64,000 nucleotides of DNA from CAYQZD01 sp964421875 (GCA_964421875.1 CAYQZD010000001.1:1-64000), one strand, 5' to 3'; shown: positions 48,399 to 58,718, counted from the first letter of the stretch. Notes: generated by a model not told the origin, from the sequence alone. Numbers and translations: made by a program.

Positions 48399-49952
48399 AT
48401 GATGAATAAAAGATCAAACGTATTCGAAGTCAACGGATTTGAAAAGGCGGAAAAGGCTTTCCTGGTCGCCTTCTATCTCCTGGATTTTCTCTATTCCTGG
48501 CAAATCCTCACACAAAATCCTTACGCTGAGAATTTTCTCTTCCCCTTCCTGGTGCCACTCGCGTTATTCATTCTGAAGAGCAGAATGTTCTTTATCTCAC
48601 TTCTGATATCCTTCCAAATCTCCGCAGCTTTTCTATTCCTGGGCGCTCCAGTCAGCATAGTCAAATACAGCGCTGCATTTTTTCTGGCTATGTTAGCTTT
48701 TAGCAAGCCGGAAAACGCATTCCATCTCGCTATTGCTTCCATCTTCTTCTTCTTCATCCCCAGAATTCATAATATGGATGTGATTCACGTCCTCTTGGTG
48801 TTCATCTCCTTCAGCTTGATCGTCACCCTAAACAAAACAAAGCTGAATGGTTACAATAGAATCAGCATAGTTAACAAACTCATTCTGGCGCTCTTTGTAT
48901 GGACGAATATCTCCATCCTCTGGTGCCCCAGCGCCACCAATGCGTTTTTCAGATACCTCGACAACATCAGCTACTTCCTGGTCTATTGGATAACCTTGAT
49001 TCTGGTCGATGATGAAAGTAAAGTGGTAAATACACTCTGGATATTCGCCCTGGGGGGAGTGGCGATGACTTTTATCGGAGCTGTGTCGATATTAACTCCT
49101 CTCTCTCTAAATGTAGACTATTTGGCGCTTAAAAATCCCGTATCATCGTTGTTGACTTTCTCTATATTCGCTCAACTAGCGCTGTACTATACAAGAACGA
49201 TGAAACTCCCCTCGATATTGGTAAAAATTGTCATTTTATCCACAATTCTCTATATGTTTTCACTTGGTTCAAAAGGCGGTATTTTGGCCATAATTATATC
49301 GCTGATAACATTCTTCACGCTGAAAAATCCCAATAAAACTAAAAGGAACAGCATATTATTAACCGCTGGAACCTGGATTATCGCCCTGTTCCTCTTTGCG
49401 CAGATTCTATTAGTTCCTCTAGTCTATGTAAAACTCAGCGATAAACTCTATGGAAAAAACTTCCCCACTTTCCTTGCCACCTTACCCTTCAGGTTGGAGC
49501 AATGGCGCTATGCGGAGAAGATGATTGATACCGATGGACACTTTCTTACTGGTGTTGGGATGAGCGGATTCGCCTACCTGCATTATGACGCCTGGGAACA
49601 TAAATTCGTTCCACGCCCCTTCATGATATCCACCCATTGTATGTATGTGCAAATATATGTGGACTATGGAATCGTGGGATTAGCTATTTTTGTATTCCTG
49701 ACAATAGCTTTCTTCTTCATCTTAAGTAAGTCTATCAAGCGGATGACAAATGAATCGATGCGGATATACGCTTTGACTATGTACGTGGGGGCTCTCGCCT
49801 TTCTCATACACGGACTGGTCGACTGGTCACTGAGCGATGAAAGGTTCTGGTTCTACGTAGGTCTGGGGATGGCTCTTCTGTTCATTGACAGATATCAGCG
49901 CCATCATAAAAAGTCCCAGCAAGTCAGCGAGCCCGTCGAACCAGCCCAATAA
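48399..49952 (+). CDS. O-antigen ligase/polymerase-like membrane protein, paralogue B
   Basis: 517 residues with the same topology and motifs as paralogue A (FRLEQWRYAEKMI, LTGVGMSGFAYLHYDA, STHCMYVQIYVDYGIVGL, HGLVDWSLSDERFWFY). Differences are concentrated in the first ~130 residues; the central and C-terminal loops are nearly identical. Its stop codon touches the stop codon of the convergent porin gene with no base between. Whether the two copies act on different glycans cannot be told. Confidence 0.85.
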   Translation: MMNKRSNVFEVNGFEKAEKAFLVAFYLLDFLYSWQILTQNPYAENFLFPFLVPLALFILKSRMFFISLLISFQISAAFLFLGAPVSIVKYSAAFFLAMLAFSKPENAFHLAIASIFFFFIPRIHNMDVIHVLLVFISFSLIVTLNKTKLNGYNRISIVNKLILALFVWTNISILWCPSATNAFFRYLDNISYFLVYWITLILVDDESKVVNTLWIFALGGVAMTFIGAVSILTPLSLNVDYLALKNPVSSLLTFSIFAQLALYYTRTMKLPSILVKIVILSTILYMFSLGSKGGILAIIISLITFFTLKNPNKTKRNSILLTAGTWIIALFLFAQILLVPLVYVKLSDKLYGKNFPTFLATLPFRLEQWRYAEKMIDTDGHFLTGVGMSGFAYLHYDAWEHKFVPRPFMISTHCMYVQIYVDYGIVGLAIFVFLTIAFFFILSKSIKRMTNESMRIYALTMYVGALAFLIHGLVDWSLSDERFWFYVGLGMALLFIDRYQRHHKKSQQVSEPVEPAQ

Positions 49953-51296
49953 TCATATCCTCGCACTCATTAGCAGATAAACAAAACCGGACACCTCCCC
50001 CTTTTTGCCCTGCCAATCCTCGGAAGGGAAGAAGAAATCGACGCCGAGCTGAGCTTTCAAACCCTCTCGTATATCATACTTTAAGGTAGTATCTAACTCC
50101 TGCCCCAAAACCCGCGAATCCGCCCCGTCCACCGCTGAAGCGAAAGGTTTCTCCACCGTGAAATAGTGGAAATCTAAATTGCAGTCCAACCTGTCGAACA
50201 GACGCATCCCTCCCCTAAGAATCAAATCCCGCAAACCCAGTGAACGCTCTCCCGGAATCGACTTGAAATAATCCATATGACCGAACATACGATGCCTGGA
50301 ACTATAGCCGTCATAGAAATAAGTTACTCGCTCCTGGTTTAAACCGTCGTCGCCGCTGAGGAGATGAAATCCTGCCCCGCCGAAGAACTTAAACGGCTGA
50401 TAGAACATCATCCCCAAATCGCCCGCCGCCATATAGCCCGAAATCTCCCCCTCGCCGGAAACGTGCCCCATTCTTCCGAATTGATAAGCTAAGTCGAAAT
50501 CCAGCCACCGCCGCGAGGATTCATTCTTCCCTAAATCCAGATTCACCGCCACTGTAAAACGGCTGAAAGCGGGATGGCTCCCGCCGTGAACCGTGTCCGC
50601 CAACGGCGCCTGATCCAAATCGAGGAAAGCCAAGAGATTCACCCGCCGCTCCAGCAAGGAAACATCCAGCCCGGTGAGGGTGTTGTCCCTCTTATAGTCG
50701 AGGGCGGGATCAGGATATTTAGAAGGATCGCCGGGGATAGAATACCAGTGCCGGTCGCCCGCTTTGCCGTACAGGTGCCACAGGTTTACGGTAAACCGCC
50801 CGCCCCGATAGCCCCCCTTAATCCCGTCATAAGTTCGAGGACCGAACACGTTCCAGTTACCCGGACCGAATATCAGCGTCCGCCCCTGGTCGTTCGACAT
50901 CCGCCCCACCTTGAGATAGCTTCCGCAGCCTATAAGCTCCCGCGCCTCGATGTAGGCCTTTATCACTCCCAGATTGTTGTCGAAGCGGTTGGGACCCACC
51001 GGCTTTCCCATCAGATAGGGGTCGGAATATCCCATCAGGCGGGAATCCCCTATCATCATATAGATAGAAGTGTTCTCGATGAAACCGTCCAGTTCCAATC
51101 CCAAGCGGGCTCTGAAGGTGGAATAGGAATCCCAGCCGGTCTCCTCCGAAAAATCCCTGCCGTCGATTTCCAGCCGGGGCCGGAATTCAGCATCCAGAAA
51201 AATCTTATCGGCGATTTTAACCTTGGCGGCGGAAATCCCTGATAGCAGCCCCAAAACCGCTGCAACGATTATAATTTTTTCTACGTACAATCTCAT
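49953..51296 (-). CDS. Outer-membrane porin, alginate-export-like beta-barrel
   Basis: 447 residues with a signal peptide ([17 protein letters not shown]), then barrel strands typical of AlgE/alginate-export-type porins: [73 protein letters not shown] and a final LLMSARI. The ATG overlaps the hypD stop codon by four bases (ATGA), so translation is coupled to hypD. The substrate is not known. A decayed piece of its 3' end lies 2.2 kb away after ligase A. Confidence 0.8.
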   Translation of the reverse strand: MRLYVEKIIIVAAVLGLLSGISAAKVKIADKIFLDAEFRPRLEIDGRDFSEETGWDSYSTFRARLGLELDGFIENTSIYMMIGDSRLMGYSDPYLMGKPVGPNRFDNNLGVIKAYIEARELIGCGSYLKVGRMSNDQGRTLIFGPGNWNVFGPRTYDGIKGGYRGGRFTVNLWHLYGKAGDRHWYSIPGDPSKYPDPALDYKRDNTLTGLDVSLLERRVNLLAFLDLDQAPLADTVHGGSHPAFSRFTVAVNLDLGKNESSRRWLDFDLAYQFGRMGHVSGEGEISGYMAAGDLGMMFYQPFKFFGGAGFHLLSGDDGLNQERVTYFYDGYSSRHRMFGHMDYFKSIPGERSLGLRDLILRGGMRLFDRLDCNLDFHYFTVEKPFASAVDGADSRVLGQELDTTLKYDIREGLKAQLGVDFFFPSEDWQGKKGEVSGFVYLLMSARI

Positions 51297-52405
51297 AAAT
51301 CCGCTGTCGCTTTCGATGTTTTTGGATTATGGTACTTATAATAGCCGGCGCAAGCCCCCTCCGAAGACACCATCGTAGCCCCCAAAGGATGCTCAGGAGT
51401 GCAGGCTCCCCCAAAGGAGGGGCATTCGTCCGGCTTTTTCAATCCCCGCAGGATTTCGCCGCTGATGCAGTCCTCCGCTGAATCGGAAACTGCCGCAGCC
51501 CTCCCAAACCGCGATTCAGCATCGAAATCGATGTAAGCTTCATTCAATCCTAAACCGCTGCCGTCAATCTCCCCAATCCCCCGCCACCGCCGCGGCGTAA
51601 CCCGGAAAACCTCCTCCATCAACCTTCTCGCGGCAAGATTCCCCTCCCGCCGCACCGCCCGGGAATAACAGTTCTCCACCCCGCTTTCCCCCGCTTCCAG
51701 CAGCCGTACACAACTCAATATTCCCAAGAGAATATCCGTCGGCTCGAAACCGGTAACCGCGATGGGAACACTATAATGTTCCGCAAGCTCCTCATACGAT
51801 TCCCACCCGGTCACGGCGCAGACATGACCCGGAGCTAATAAACCCTCCACCAGGTTTTTCTCCGCAGATAGTATCGCCTCCACCGCAGGAGGAATTAAAA
51901 ACTGCGAAACCAGCAGGCTGAAGTTAGTCACTCCCTTGAGTTTCGCCTGATACACCGCCATCCCGTTCGCCGGAGCAGTGGTTTCAAAACCGATACCGAA
52001 AAACACCACTTCAAGCCCCGGCTCCGCCTCTGCTATTTTCAATGCGTCCAGTGGCGAATACACCACCCGCACATCGCCGCCCTCGGCTTTGGCTGAAAGC
52101 AGATCACTTCCGCTGCCCGGCACCCGCAGCATATCGCCAAATGAGCAGAAAATCACTTCCGGCCGGGAAGCTATTTCCACTGCTTTGTCAATCAATTCCA
52201 CTGGAGTCACACACACCGGACATCCCGGCCCGTGAATAAGCGTAACCTCCGGCGGCAGCAGCTTATCGATGCCGAAACGCAGAATCGCGTGGGTCTGGCC
52301 GCCGCAAACCTCCATTATTCGGTGAGGTCCTCTACTCTCCCCGTGGATGGAAGCAGCAAGCGTTCGCGCTGGCGCCGGATGCCGGTACTCGTCGATATAC
52401 TTCAC
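51293..52405 (-). CDS. hypD: Hydrogenase formation protein HypD
   Basis: Fe-S scaffold that with HypC assembles the Fe(CN)2CO unit. 370 residues. Conserved motifs: [53 protein letters not shown], and the C-terminal cluster-binding Cys set ([39 protein letters not shown]). It overlaps hypC by four bases at its start and the porin by four bases at its end. Confidence 0.97.
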   Translation of the reverse strand: MKYIDEYRHPAPARTLAASIHGESRGPHRIMEVCGGQTHAILRFGIDKLLPPEVTLIHGPGCPVCVTPVELIDKAVEIASRPEVIFCSFGDMLRVPGSGSDLLSAKAEGGDVRVVYSPLDALKIAEAEPGLEVVFFGIGFETTAPANGMAVYQAKLKGVTNFSLLVSQFLIPPAVEAILSAEKNLVEGLLAPGHVCAVTGWESYEELAEHYSVPIAVTGFEPTDILLGILSCVRLLEAGESGVENCYSRAVRREGNLAARRLMEEVFRVTPRRWRGIGEIDGSGLGLNEAYIDFDAESRFGRAAAVSDSAEDCISGEILRGLKKPDECPSFGGACTPEHPLGATMVSSEGACAGYYKYHNPKTSKATADL

Positions 52406-52653
52406 CGGGAGACATCCTCCGCCGAATCCTCTTCCAATCCATCCAGCAGCGCCAACGTCCGCTCCGCTTCCCCCTGGTCCAACATGCTGATGGCAAAGCC
52501 TGCGTGCACCACCACATATTCCCCGGCAGCCGCCTCCGGCGTGTAAGCCAGACTTACCTCTTTAATCAATCCCCCGAAACTGACTCTGCCCCGGCGAAGA
52601 ACGGGATCTTCATCGGTTATTTCCAATATTTTACCCGGTACCGCCAAACACAT
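52402..52653 (-). CDS. hypC: Hydrogenase assembly chaperone HypC
   Basis: 83 residues, typical size. It starts [12 protein letters not shown] with the essential Cys2, followed by [18 protein letters not shown] and [18 protein letters not shown], all diagnostic. It carries the iron unit between HypD and the large subunit. Overlaps hypD by four bases. Confidence 0.97.
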   Translation of the reverse strand: MCLAVPGKILEITDEDPVLRRGRVSFGGLIKEVSLAYTPEAAAGEYVVVHAGFAISMLDQGEAERTLALLDGLEEDSAEDVSR

Positions 52654-52783
52654 TGTTAGAAAGGTGTCATTGAATAATTACTGAAGTAGGCGGGGGGTTT
52701 ATCCCCCCGCATAATTTGTCGGGGGATAAATTCCCGACCTGCAATTTTTTATCTTAAAAATAGGTTTTGGAGATTAGGGTTTA

Positions 52784-52811
52784 GTAGGGGCGGTTCGCGA
52801 ACCGCCCCTAC
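52784..52811. repeat. Superfamily B palindrome (perfect)
   Basis: GTAGGGGCGGTTCG followed by CGAACCGCCCCTAC: a perfect 28-base palindrome. Confidence 0.8.
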
Positions 52812-52837
52812 CGGCAACCGTTAATCAGGTATCACCG

Positions 52838-52865
52838 TGTCGCAGAGTCCCCGTACTCTGCGACA
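52838..52865. repeat. Family A palindrome
   Basis: Arms TGTCGCAGAG and CTCTGCGACA, centre tccccgta (reverse orientation of the centre at 1347). Confidence 0.75.
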
Positions 52866-52920
52866 TCAACGGTGGCTCTGAATGACCCACCCAACACAGC
52901 TGTTTCAGCGTATTGCGCTA

Positions 52921-52952
52921 AGTCAGGTCTTTAGCGAAACGGAGACCTGACT
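52921..52952. repeat. Family E element
   Basis: agtcaggtctttagcgaaac followed by ggagacctgact; arms AGTCAGGTCT and AGACCTGACT are inverted. Confidence 0.65.
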
Positions 52953-52971
52953 TTAATCCGCCTCAAGCGGA

Positions 52972-55293
52972 TTATCGAACCGAAAAAGCCTGCCCCAGCG
53001 CCAGCCCTCCATCGTTGGGAGGCACCCGCTGATGCCAGTAAGGCTGGAAACCCTCCTCCCGCAAGCGGCTGACTGTCCGCTCCGTCAGGTAACAATTCTG
53101 GAAACAGCCGCCGCTGAGGACCACCTTCGGCTCTCCCACTAAAATCGCGGTTTCGACTATAGCCTCCGCCAGCCCGTTGTGGAAACGAGCTGAAATCAAA
53201 CCTTCCGATAATCCTGATATTACATCGGAAAACAGTTCCAGAATCATCGGCTCCCAATCCACCACTATCGCTGAATCGCTCTCTATAATCCGAAAGATAT
53301 AATACTCGCCGGTGCTCACGCCGTCGGTTAAGTGTTCCAGTTCCATCGCCGCCGCGCCTTCATAGCTTGAAACCTGCCGCAATCCCAATATCGAAGCCGC
53401 CGCGTCGAACAATCGACCCGCGCTCGAGGTCCGCGCAGTATTGATTCCCTGCGAAAGCATCTTGATGAGATTATGCAAATCCTCTTGAGGAAACGACCTA
53501 ACCGGAGGCAGGAAATCCCAGTTGAATACATCCCCGCCGTAAATTTCATACAACAGCCCCATTGCGCTGCGCCGAGGCTCTTGCGCCGCTTTATCCCCTC
53601 CCGGCAGCGGAAAAGTGCGGAGATGCCCCGCCCGCCGGAATGAATCTCCCTCGACAACTAAAAATTCTCCACCCCAGACGGTGCTGTCTGGACCATACCC
53701 TGTACCGTCCCAGGAAACTCCTAATACCGGTCCCTCCAGTTCGTTCTCCGCCATACAAGAAAGTATATGAGCGCGATGATGTTGTATCTTTTTCAATTTG
53801 ACTCCGGATTTTTCGGCGTATTTCGTGGATAAATAGTCCGGATGTAAATCGCAGACCATAATCTGCGGTTTGGTTCCATATAGTTTCTGCAGACTCTCCT
53901 GCGCCTCCCGAAATCCCTTCCAAGCCGCGGAGGTCTCCAAATCCCCCAAATGCTGGCTCAGGAAAACACCGCCGTTCAGCCTCAAAGCCACTGTATTCTT
54001 TAAGTGCCCACCCACTGCCATAACCGTACCTTCGCAGCTTTTACACTTAACCGGCAGAGGCGCGTAACCCCGCGCCCGCCGCAATACCAGCTCCCGCCCC
54101 ATCGTCATCCGCACAATCGAATCGTCCACACCCCGCATGATGGGACGGTTGTGAACCAAAAATAAATCGGCGATTCGCCCCAAACGCAAAAGCGCCTCGC
54201 GCTCCTCGGTGCAGATTGGTTCATCTGAAAGATTACCGCTGGTGGCAACCACCGGAAATCCCAGCTCCCTCATCAATATATGGTGCAGCGGGGTGTAAGG
54301 GAGCATCGCCCCCAACCAGGGATTCCCCGGCGCCACCGACGCTGAAACCCGCCCCGAACCGCCCTTCTCCCGCCGATGCAGTAACACTATGGGACATTCA
54401 GGCGAACGCAAAAGCCGCGATTCCGGGGCTGACACCTCGCAGTCCTCCGCTAAAACCTCCGGCGAGGGATACATCAGCGCGAAAGGTTTCTCCTCACGCC
54501 CCTTTCGACGCCGCAGTTCCTCCACCGAAGCCACATTCCCGGCATCGACCATCAGATGAAAGCCCCCCAAACCCTTGACCGCGACTATCTTTCCCTCCCG
54601 CACAGCCTCCGCCGCCGCTAAAAGCGCATTGTGCCGCCGTTCTAAAATCCTGCCCGACACATCCCAAAGCTCGAGTTGAGGTCCGCAGTCCGGACAAGCG
54701 GTGGGCTGAGCGTGGAAACGCCGGTCCAAAGGATTCTCATACTCCGCCCGGCAGCGGTCGCACATTTCGAAATCCCGCATTGAAGTTTGAGGACGGTCGT
54801 AGGGGAGGGAATTGATGATGCTGTAGCGGGGCCCGCAGTGAGTGCAGTTGGTGAAAGGATAGAGATAACGCCGGTCCGAAATGTCGAAAATCTCCCGAAG
54901 GCAGTCCGGGCAGGTGGCAATGTCAGGCAAAACCAGCGCCGTCTTCAAACCCGATTCCGAACTGGGGCGGATGGAAAAATCCCCATACCCCGCCGGGTCC
55001 AGAAACAGCGGCTCCAGGCTCTGAATATGACTGAGCGGCGGCTTCTCCGATTCCAGTCTCAATATAAATCTATCAAGAAGCTCCCGGCCGCCTTCCACCT
55101 CTATCGATACCCCTTCATTAGAGTTGCTCACCCATCCTGTCAGACCTAAATCCATCGCCAATCGATAAACGAAAGGGCGAAAACCGACCCCCTGAACTGC
55201 GCCCTTGAGGCAAACTCGCAAACGCTGTAACTTATCACTCCTCCGAATGGCAGTTATATGAGGAGCTTCATACATATTTTCATTTTGGAACAT
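52972..55293 (-). CDS. hypF: Carbamoyltransferase HypF
   Basis: Makes carbamoyl-adenylate from carbamoyl phosphate and transfers the carbamoyl group to HypE. 773 residues with all parts in order: acylphosphatase (VQGVGFRPFVYRLA, ~30-110), zinc fingers (Cys128/131, Cys150/153, Cys178/181, Cys200/203), YrdC-like domain (VKGLGGFHLMVDA onward) and Kae1-like domain (HHRAHILSC, SWDGTGYGPD, VVLSGGCFQN). The start at 55293 is used; an ATG six codons later is possible. It follows hypA by 8 bases. Carbamoyl phosphate would come from carAB at 33891-38295. Confidence 0.97.
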   Translation of the reverse strand: MFQNENMYEAPHITAIRRSDKLQRLRVCLKGAVQGVGFRPFVYRLAMDLGLTGWVSNSNEGVSIEVEGGRELLDRFILRLESEKPPLSHIQSLEPLFLDPAGYGDFSIRPSSESGLKTALVLPDIATCPDCLREIFDISDRRYLYPFTNCTHCGPRYSIINSLPYDRPQTSMRDFEMCDRCRAEYENPLDRRFHAQPTACPDCGPQLELWDVSGRILERRHNALLAAAEAVREGKIVAVKGLGGFHLMVDAGNVASVEELRRRKGREEKPFALMYPSPEVLAEDCEVSAPESRLLRSPECPIVLLHRREKGGSGRVSASVAPGNPWLGAMLPYTPLHHILMRELGFPVVATSGNLSDEPICTEEREALLRLGRIADLFLVHNRPIMRGVDDSIVRMTMGRELVLRRARGYAPLPVKCKSCEGTVMAVGGHLKNTVALRLNGGVFLSQHLGDLETSAAWKGFREAQESLQKLYGTKPQIMVCDLHPDYLSTKYAEKSGVKLKKIQHHRAHILSCMAENELEGPVLGVSWDGTGYGPDSTVWGGEFLVVEGDSFRRAGHLRTFPLPGGDKAAQEPRRSAMGLLYEIYGGDVFNWDFLPPVRSFPQEDLHNLIKMLSQGINTARTSSAGRLFDAAASILGLRQVSSYEGAAAMELEHLTDGVSTGEYYIFRIIESDSAIVVDWEPMILELFSDVISGLSEGLISARFHNGLAEAIVETAILVGEPKVVLSGGCFQNCYLTERTVSRLREEGFQPYWHQRVPPNDGGLALGQAFSVR

Positions 55294-55301
55294 TTACACT
55301 G

Positions 55302-55565
55302 TTATTCCTCCACATCCACGCTTTCCAGCAGTATCTCCTGAGCGTGAGGGTCGTCCATATCGTCGGATACATCAACCTCCAGCAGCGCCCCTTCGGCGAT
55401 GGATCCGGAGCAGTCCCGCTCGAAATGCTCCCGGAAATGTTCTGCCGATATGTGTGAAAGCGCCCCTAATCTCACTTTTACCAACACCACCCGGGATACC
55501 TTCTGCTCCCGAGCAATGTATTCCACCTTATTTATAAGATTGGATATCAACGAACGTTCATGCAT
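55302..55565 (-). CDS. hypA: HypA-like nickel chaperone lacking the zinc ribbon
   Basis: 87 residues. It begins MHERSLI, with His2 the nickel ligand of HypA, and keeps the HypA N-terminal fold (VVLVKVRLGALSHISAEHFREHF). Standard HypA has ~113 residues with a zinc ribbon of two CxxC pairs; here no such Cys pairs exist and the protein ends in an acidic tail (VSDDMDDPHAQEILLESVDVEE). The stop codon is clear and hypF starts 8 bases on, so this is not an obvious frameshift. Nickel delivery is inferred from the N-terminus and operon. Confidence 0.8.
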   Translation of the reverse strand: MHERSLISNLINKVEYIAREQKVSRVVLVKVRLGALSHISAEHFREHFERDCSGSIAEGALLEVDVSDDMDDPHAQEILLESVDVEE

Positions 55566-55726
55566 TATATTGTCCCTGAATATTACTTTTTACTTTCCCA
55601 AAGGGTGTGTTGCCCCAATCGGTTTTCATAGTGCGACAGGGTCTCAGCGCCCTGTTGCATGACCGTAGGGTGGGTTCGTAACCCACCAATATACAAGTCA
55701 TTCCGGCGCAGCCGGAATCCCTCTTC

Positions 55727-55754
55727 GTAGGGGCGAATGGCTGTTCGCCCCTAC
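55727..55754. repeat. Superfamily B palindrome, gcgaatggctgttcgc core
   Basis: GTAGGGGCGAATGG followed by CTGTTCGCCCCTAC. Confidence 0.75.
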
Positions 55755-55914
55755 CGGCTGATGTGAAGTTGATAAAAACTTTCAAAAATCTATGTTCTTA
55801 TATATTATTGATATAAACCGAATCTAATTCGGTTAATCCGTTTAATTCGTTGTGAATATAATGTTATAATAAACAAATACATACTGAAATCCAACTTCAT
55901 AAATCTAAAGCATC

Positions 55915-55942
55915 GTAGGGGCGGATCCCCGTATCCGCCCTC
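55915..55942. repeat. Superfamily B palindrome, ggatccccgtatcc core
   Basis: GTAGGGGCGGATCC followed by CCGTATCCGCCCTC. Confidence 0.7.
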
Positions 55943-55965
55943 GATCGGGACTTTCTAATCCAATT

Positions 55966-56445
55966 CTATGCGATTTCCCCTAAAATCATCCCCGCCGCCC
56001 GCTCAATCCCCCGCTCAACCTCCGCGCTCACACCCGCGCCGGTCTCGAAATTCCTCCCCTCAATCCCAAACACCACCAGCTTTTTCGGCAGCCGCCCCAG
56101 CGCCCGCGCCAGTTCCACCGCCTCCGCCAGACTGAAACTGTGAGTGGAACAACTGGCGAATAATTCCCGCGGAAGCGGCGCAGCAGCCGCATCGAAACGA
56201 TAAACCGCACCCGCCTCCCCCCCGGAAACCACCGCGTCGATGATGATGACCTCCTCCGCTCCCTCCCAAAGCTCCATCAACCCGGAAGCCTCCCCCTCGG
56301 CTTCCACTACACGCGCCCCCCCGAAAGTGAACTCCATGAGCCTCCGCGCCGCCAGCAGTCCCGCCGCGTCATCGCCCCGATAATCGTTGCCCACACCGAT
56401 TATCAAGCGTTTGGGAAAATCCGCTCCGGAATTGGTCTCCACCAT
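55966..56445 (-). CDS. Hydrogenase maturation protease (HycI/HyaD family)
   Basis: Cuts the C-terminal peptide from the nickel-loaded large subunit. 159 residues. Motifs: IGVGNDYRGDDAAGLLAARRL at the N-terminus (Asp of GDD binds nickel), VVEAEGEASGLMELWEGAEEVIIIDAV with the central acidic pair, and THSFSLAEAVELARALG with the conserved His. It lies 12 bases after the large-subunit gene it serves. Confidence 0.92.
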   Translation of the reverse strand: MVETNSGADFPKRLIIGVGNDYRGDDAAGLLAARRLMEFTFGGARVVEAEGEASGLMELWEGAEEVIIIDAVVSGGEAGAVYRFDAAAAPLPRELFASCSTHSFSLAEAVELARALGRLPKKLVVFGIEGRNFETGAGVSAEVERGIERAAGMILGEIA

Positions 56446-56457
56446 CTCAGCGCCCGG

Positions 56458-57789
56458 CTAAACATGCTCTATATTGAGCTTCAGGAAATGACAGGAACAG
56501 GAAATGCAGGGGTCGTAATTCCGCACCACCTGCTCGCAATGCCAGGTCAGCTTATCCTTGTCCATATCGAGGTTGCGCTGAGCAAAATCGGAGAGGTCAC
56601 GCTCTATCGTAGGCTGATTCTGCGAAGTCGGAGGAACCAGCTTCGCGTCCCGAATCAAACCGTAATCGCCCACAGTATAGCGGTGATAGAGTATCCCCCG
56701 CGGAGCCTCGGTACAGCCGTAAGCTTTGGCGGAATGATGCGCCACATCGACCCTCGACTGCGGGGGCGGCTCGTATTCCTCGACTATCCGCAAACCCTCT
56801 TCACAAGCGAAAACCAACTCCACCGCCCGAGCGATGATACTCTTGAAGGAATTGCTGCATACCGGGAGGAAATTGACCGCTTTCGCCTCGGCTTGCGCCA
56901 CCGGTGTCAGTTTTTCGAAATTCAAATTGAACCGCGCCAGAGGTCCTACAAAGTAAGCACCCCGCTCCTTTATCCGGGAATGCAGCGATGTGGAGTGTTT
57001 CACATGCTCCTCTTCGAAATGCTCCTCATATTCCGATACCGGAATATCCAAACCCCTATTTGAAACCAGCCGACCCTCGTTTATACCGTATTCCTCCTCG
57101 TGCCGAAGAGCCACAAACACGTAATCGTAGTCGAGCTCAGGGAAAGGAAGCGTTGCCACGAAACGCACCGTCTTCACCGACGCATCAATCGCCCACTTCA
57201 GCTTATCGACTAAAGGCTGAAGCTCCTTCTTACTGGGAGCGCGGTAAAAGCCGCCCACGCAGGCGTTGACCGGATGTATCTCCCGACCCCCAATCACCCT
57301 CACTATCTCGTTGCCGATTTTCTTCAGCTCCAGCGCCATCTTCACCAGGTCGCCGTGGTCCTTAGCCATCTGTATAGCGTCCTGGTAACCCAGGAAATCG
57401 GGCGCATGCAGCATAAACACGTGCAGTGCGTGGCTCTCAATCCATTCCCCGCAGTAAAAAAGCCTCCGCAGCGCGCGAATCTGAGGGTGAACCTTGACCT
57501 CGAAAGCGCTCTCGAAAGCGTGAATCGAACTCATCTGGTAGGCGATAGGGCAGATGCCGCAGATGCGTGCGGTGATGTCAGGCGCCTCCTGATAACGCCG
57601 GCCCCGAAGGAAACCCTCGAAAAAGCGCGGAGGCTCGAATATCTTCAGCTTAGCCTCCATCACCTTGCCATTCTTTACCTTGATATTGAAGCCCCCCTCC
57701 CCCTCGACACGGGCTAAATAATCTACCTTAATCGTCCTGGCGCCCTGTGAATTCGTACTTTCTTTATCCGACTTTTTTTTAGACTGCAT
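56458..57789 (-). CDS. hydA: [NiFe] hydrogenase large (alpha) subunit, group 3b type
   Basis: Holds the NiFe(CN)2CO centre. 443 residues. The L1 motif RICGICP has Cys77 and Cys80. The L2 motif DPCISCSCH has Cys428 and Cys431; the maturation protease should cut after His434, releasing nine residues (FLKLNIEHV). The subunit set around it (small, flavin/Fe-S gamma, Fe-S beta) is that of cytoplasmic group 3b enzymes, which exchange electrons between H2 and NAD(P)H and can also reduce polysulfide. Group assignment is by gene order and motif, without a tree. Confidence 0.94.
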   Translation of the reverse strand: MQSKKKSDKESTNSQGARTIKVDYLARVEGEGGFNIKVKNGKVMEAKLKIFEPPRFFEGFLRGRRYQEAPDITARICGICPIAYQMSSIHAFESAFEVKVHPQIRALRRLFYCGEWIESHALHVFMLHAPDFLGYQDAIQMAKDHGDLVKMALELKKIGNEIVRVIGGREIHPVNACVGGFYRAPSKKELQPLVDKLKWAIDASVKTVRFVATLPFPELDYDYVFVALRHEEEYGINEGRLVSNRGLDIPVSEYEEHFEEEHVKHSTSLHSRIKERGAYFVGPLARFNLNFEKLTPVAQAEAKAVNFLPVCSNSFKSIIARAVELVFACEEGLRIVEEYEPPPQSRVDVAHHSAKAYGCTEAPRGILYHRYTVGDYGLIRDAKLVPPTSQNQPTIERDLSDFAQRNLDMDKDKLTWHCEQVVRNYDPCISCSCHFLKLNIEHV

Positions 57790-57937
57790 ATCGATATGCC
57801 TGATATTCTACAATTTAAAGTTATGTATCACTTTACTGGGTTGAAGTATAATCGTCATTCTGGCTGCGAAGCAAGCCAGAATCCTTCTGTGTAGGGGCGG
57901 TTCGTGAACCGCCCTCACCGGCAGCACGAAACCCGCC
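57790..57937. repeat. Family C and superfamily B copies inside the hydrogenase operon
   Basis: gtcattctggctgcgaagca with agccagaatc (57851-57886) is followed at once by GTAGGGGCGGTTCG...GAACCGCCCTCAC (57891-57918), between the small- and large-subunit genes. Confidence 0.65.
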
Positions 57938-58717
57938 TTACCGCTCGTAAGCCTCGCTCTCCTTGCGGAAAGGTTCTGCATAAGCGTTATAGGTGCGGTA
58001 AAAACGGATAACATCCTCGGCTTTATAACCCAGCGCCACAATCCGTTCGCTCATCGAAATCGTATTCGGCGTCTCTTTAGGCCCGAAACAACCATAACAA
58101 GCGCGGTTGAAGGAAGGACACAAAGCGCCGCAGCCCGCCTGAGTAACCGGACCTAAACAAGGGAGCCCCTGCGAAACCAGCACGCAGATGTTGCCCCGCT
58201 GCTTGCACTCGATGCAGAGGCTGTAATTGGGGATGTTGGGACGCCGGTTGTTAAGATAGGCGTTGATAACCTCCAAGAGCTGTCCCTTGCTGATGGGGCA
58301 GCCCCTCAGTTCGAAATCGACGAAAACATGGTCGGCGATAGGCGTGGATTTACTTAAAGTTTCGATATACTCCGGATGGGCGTAAACAATGTTGACGAAA
58401 TCCTTGACGTCCTTGTAATTTCGCAGCGATTGTATCCCGCCCGCAGTAGCGCAGGCGCCGATAGTGATGAGGAACTTCGAAACCTTACGCACCTTCTGTA
58501 TCCTAATGATGTCGTGAGGCGTGGTGATTGAGCCTTCCACCAGCGAAATATCATAGGGACCCCGCGACACCGCCCGCGAAGCCTCTGGAAAATTGGCGAT
58601 TTCGACTTCACCCGCAACCGCGAGCAATTCGTCCTCGCAGTCCAGAAGGCTAAGCTGACAGCCGTCGCAGGAGGCGAATTTCCAAACTGCTAATTTCGGC
58701 TTTTTCTTATGAGCCAT
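57938..58717 (-). CDS. hydD: [NiFe] hydrogenase small (delta) subunit
   Basis: Electron-transfer subunit paired with the large subunit. 259 residues. Proximal cluster ligands start with Cys17 and Cys20 in [15 protein letters not shown], followed by [10 protein letters not shown] and [14 protein letters not shown]-terminal Cys-rich part: [39 protein letters not shown], enough for further Fe-S clusters. No twin-arginine signal, so cytoplasmic. The start lies one base after the gamma-subunit stop codon. Confidence 0.94.
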   Translation of the reverse strand: MAHKKKPKLAVWKFASCDGCQLSLLDCEDELLAVAGEVEIANFPEASRAVSRGPYDISLVEGSITTPHDIIRIQKVRKVSKFLITIGACATAGGIQSLRNYKDVKDFVNIVYAHPEYIETLSKSTPIADHVFVDFELRGCPISKGQLLEVINAYLNNRRPNIPNYSLCIECKQRGNICVLVSQGLPCLGPVTQAGCGALCPSFNRACYGCFGPKETPNTISMSERIVALGYKAEDVIRFYRTYNAYAEPFRKESEAYER

Positions 58718-58718
58718 C

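Larger units (their letters stand above)
52654..52971. other. 318-base gap between hypF and hypC with repeats
   Basis: From left: a ggcggggggtttatccccccg element and its partner cgggggataaattcccg (52686-52740), a superfamily B palindrome (52784-52811), a family A palindrome (52838-52865) and a family E element (52921-52952). No gene. Confidence 0.65.
55566..55965. other. 400-base gap with repeats between the protease gene and hypA
   Basis: Contains a family A variant (55631-55660), a GTAGGGTGGGTT...AACCCACC element (55664-55690), a family C copy (55699-55722), a superfamily B copy (55727-55754), aatccgtttaattcg words (near 55835) and another superfamily B copy (55915-55942). No gene. Confidence 0.65.

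Noticed and set aside
54494..54920. Overlapping minus-strand frames in the zinc-finger part of hypF
   Set aside because: Alternative-frame shadows of hypF, whose Cys pairs and domain order are intact.
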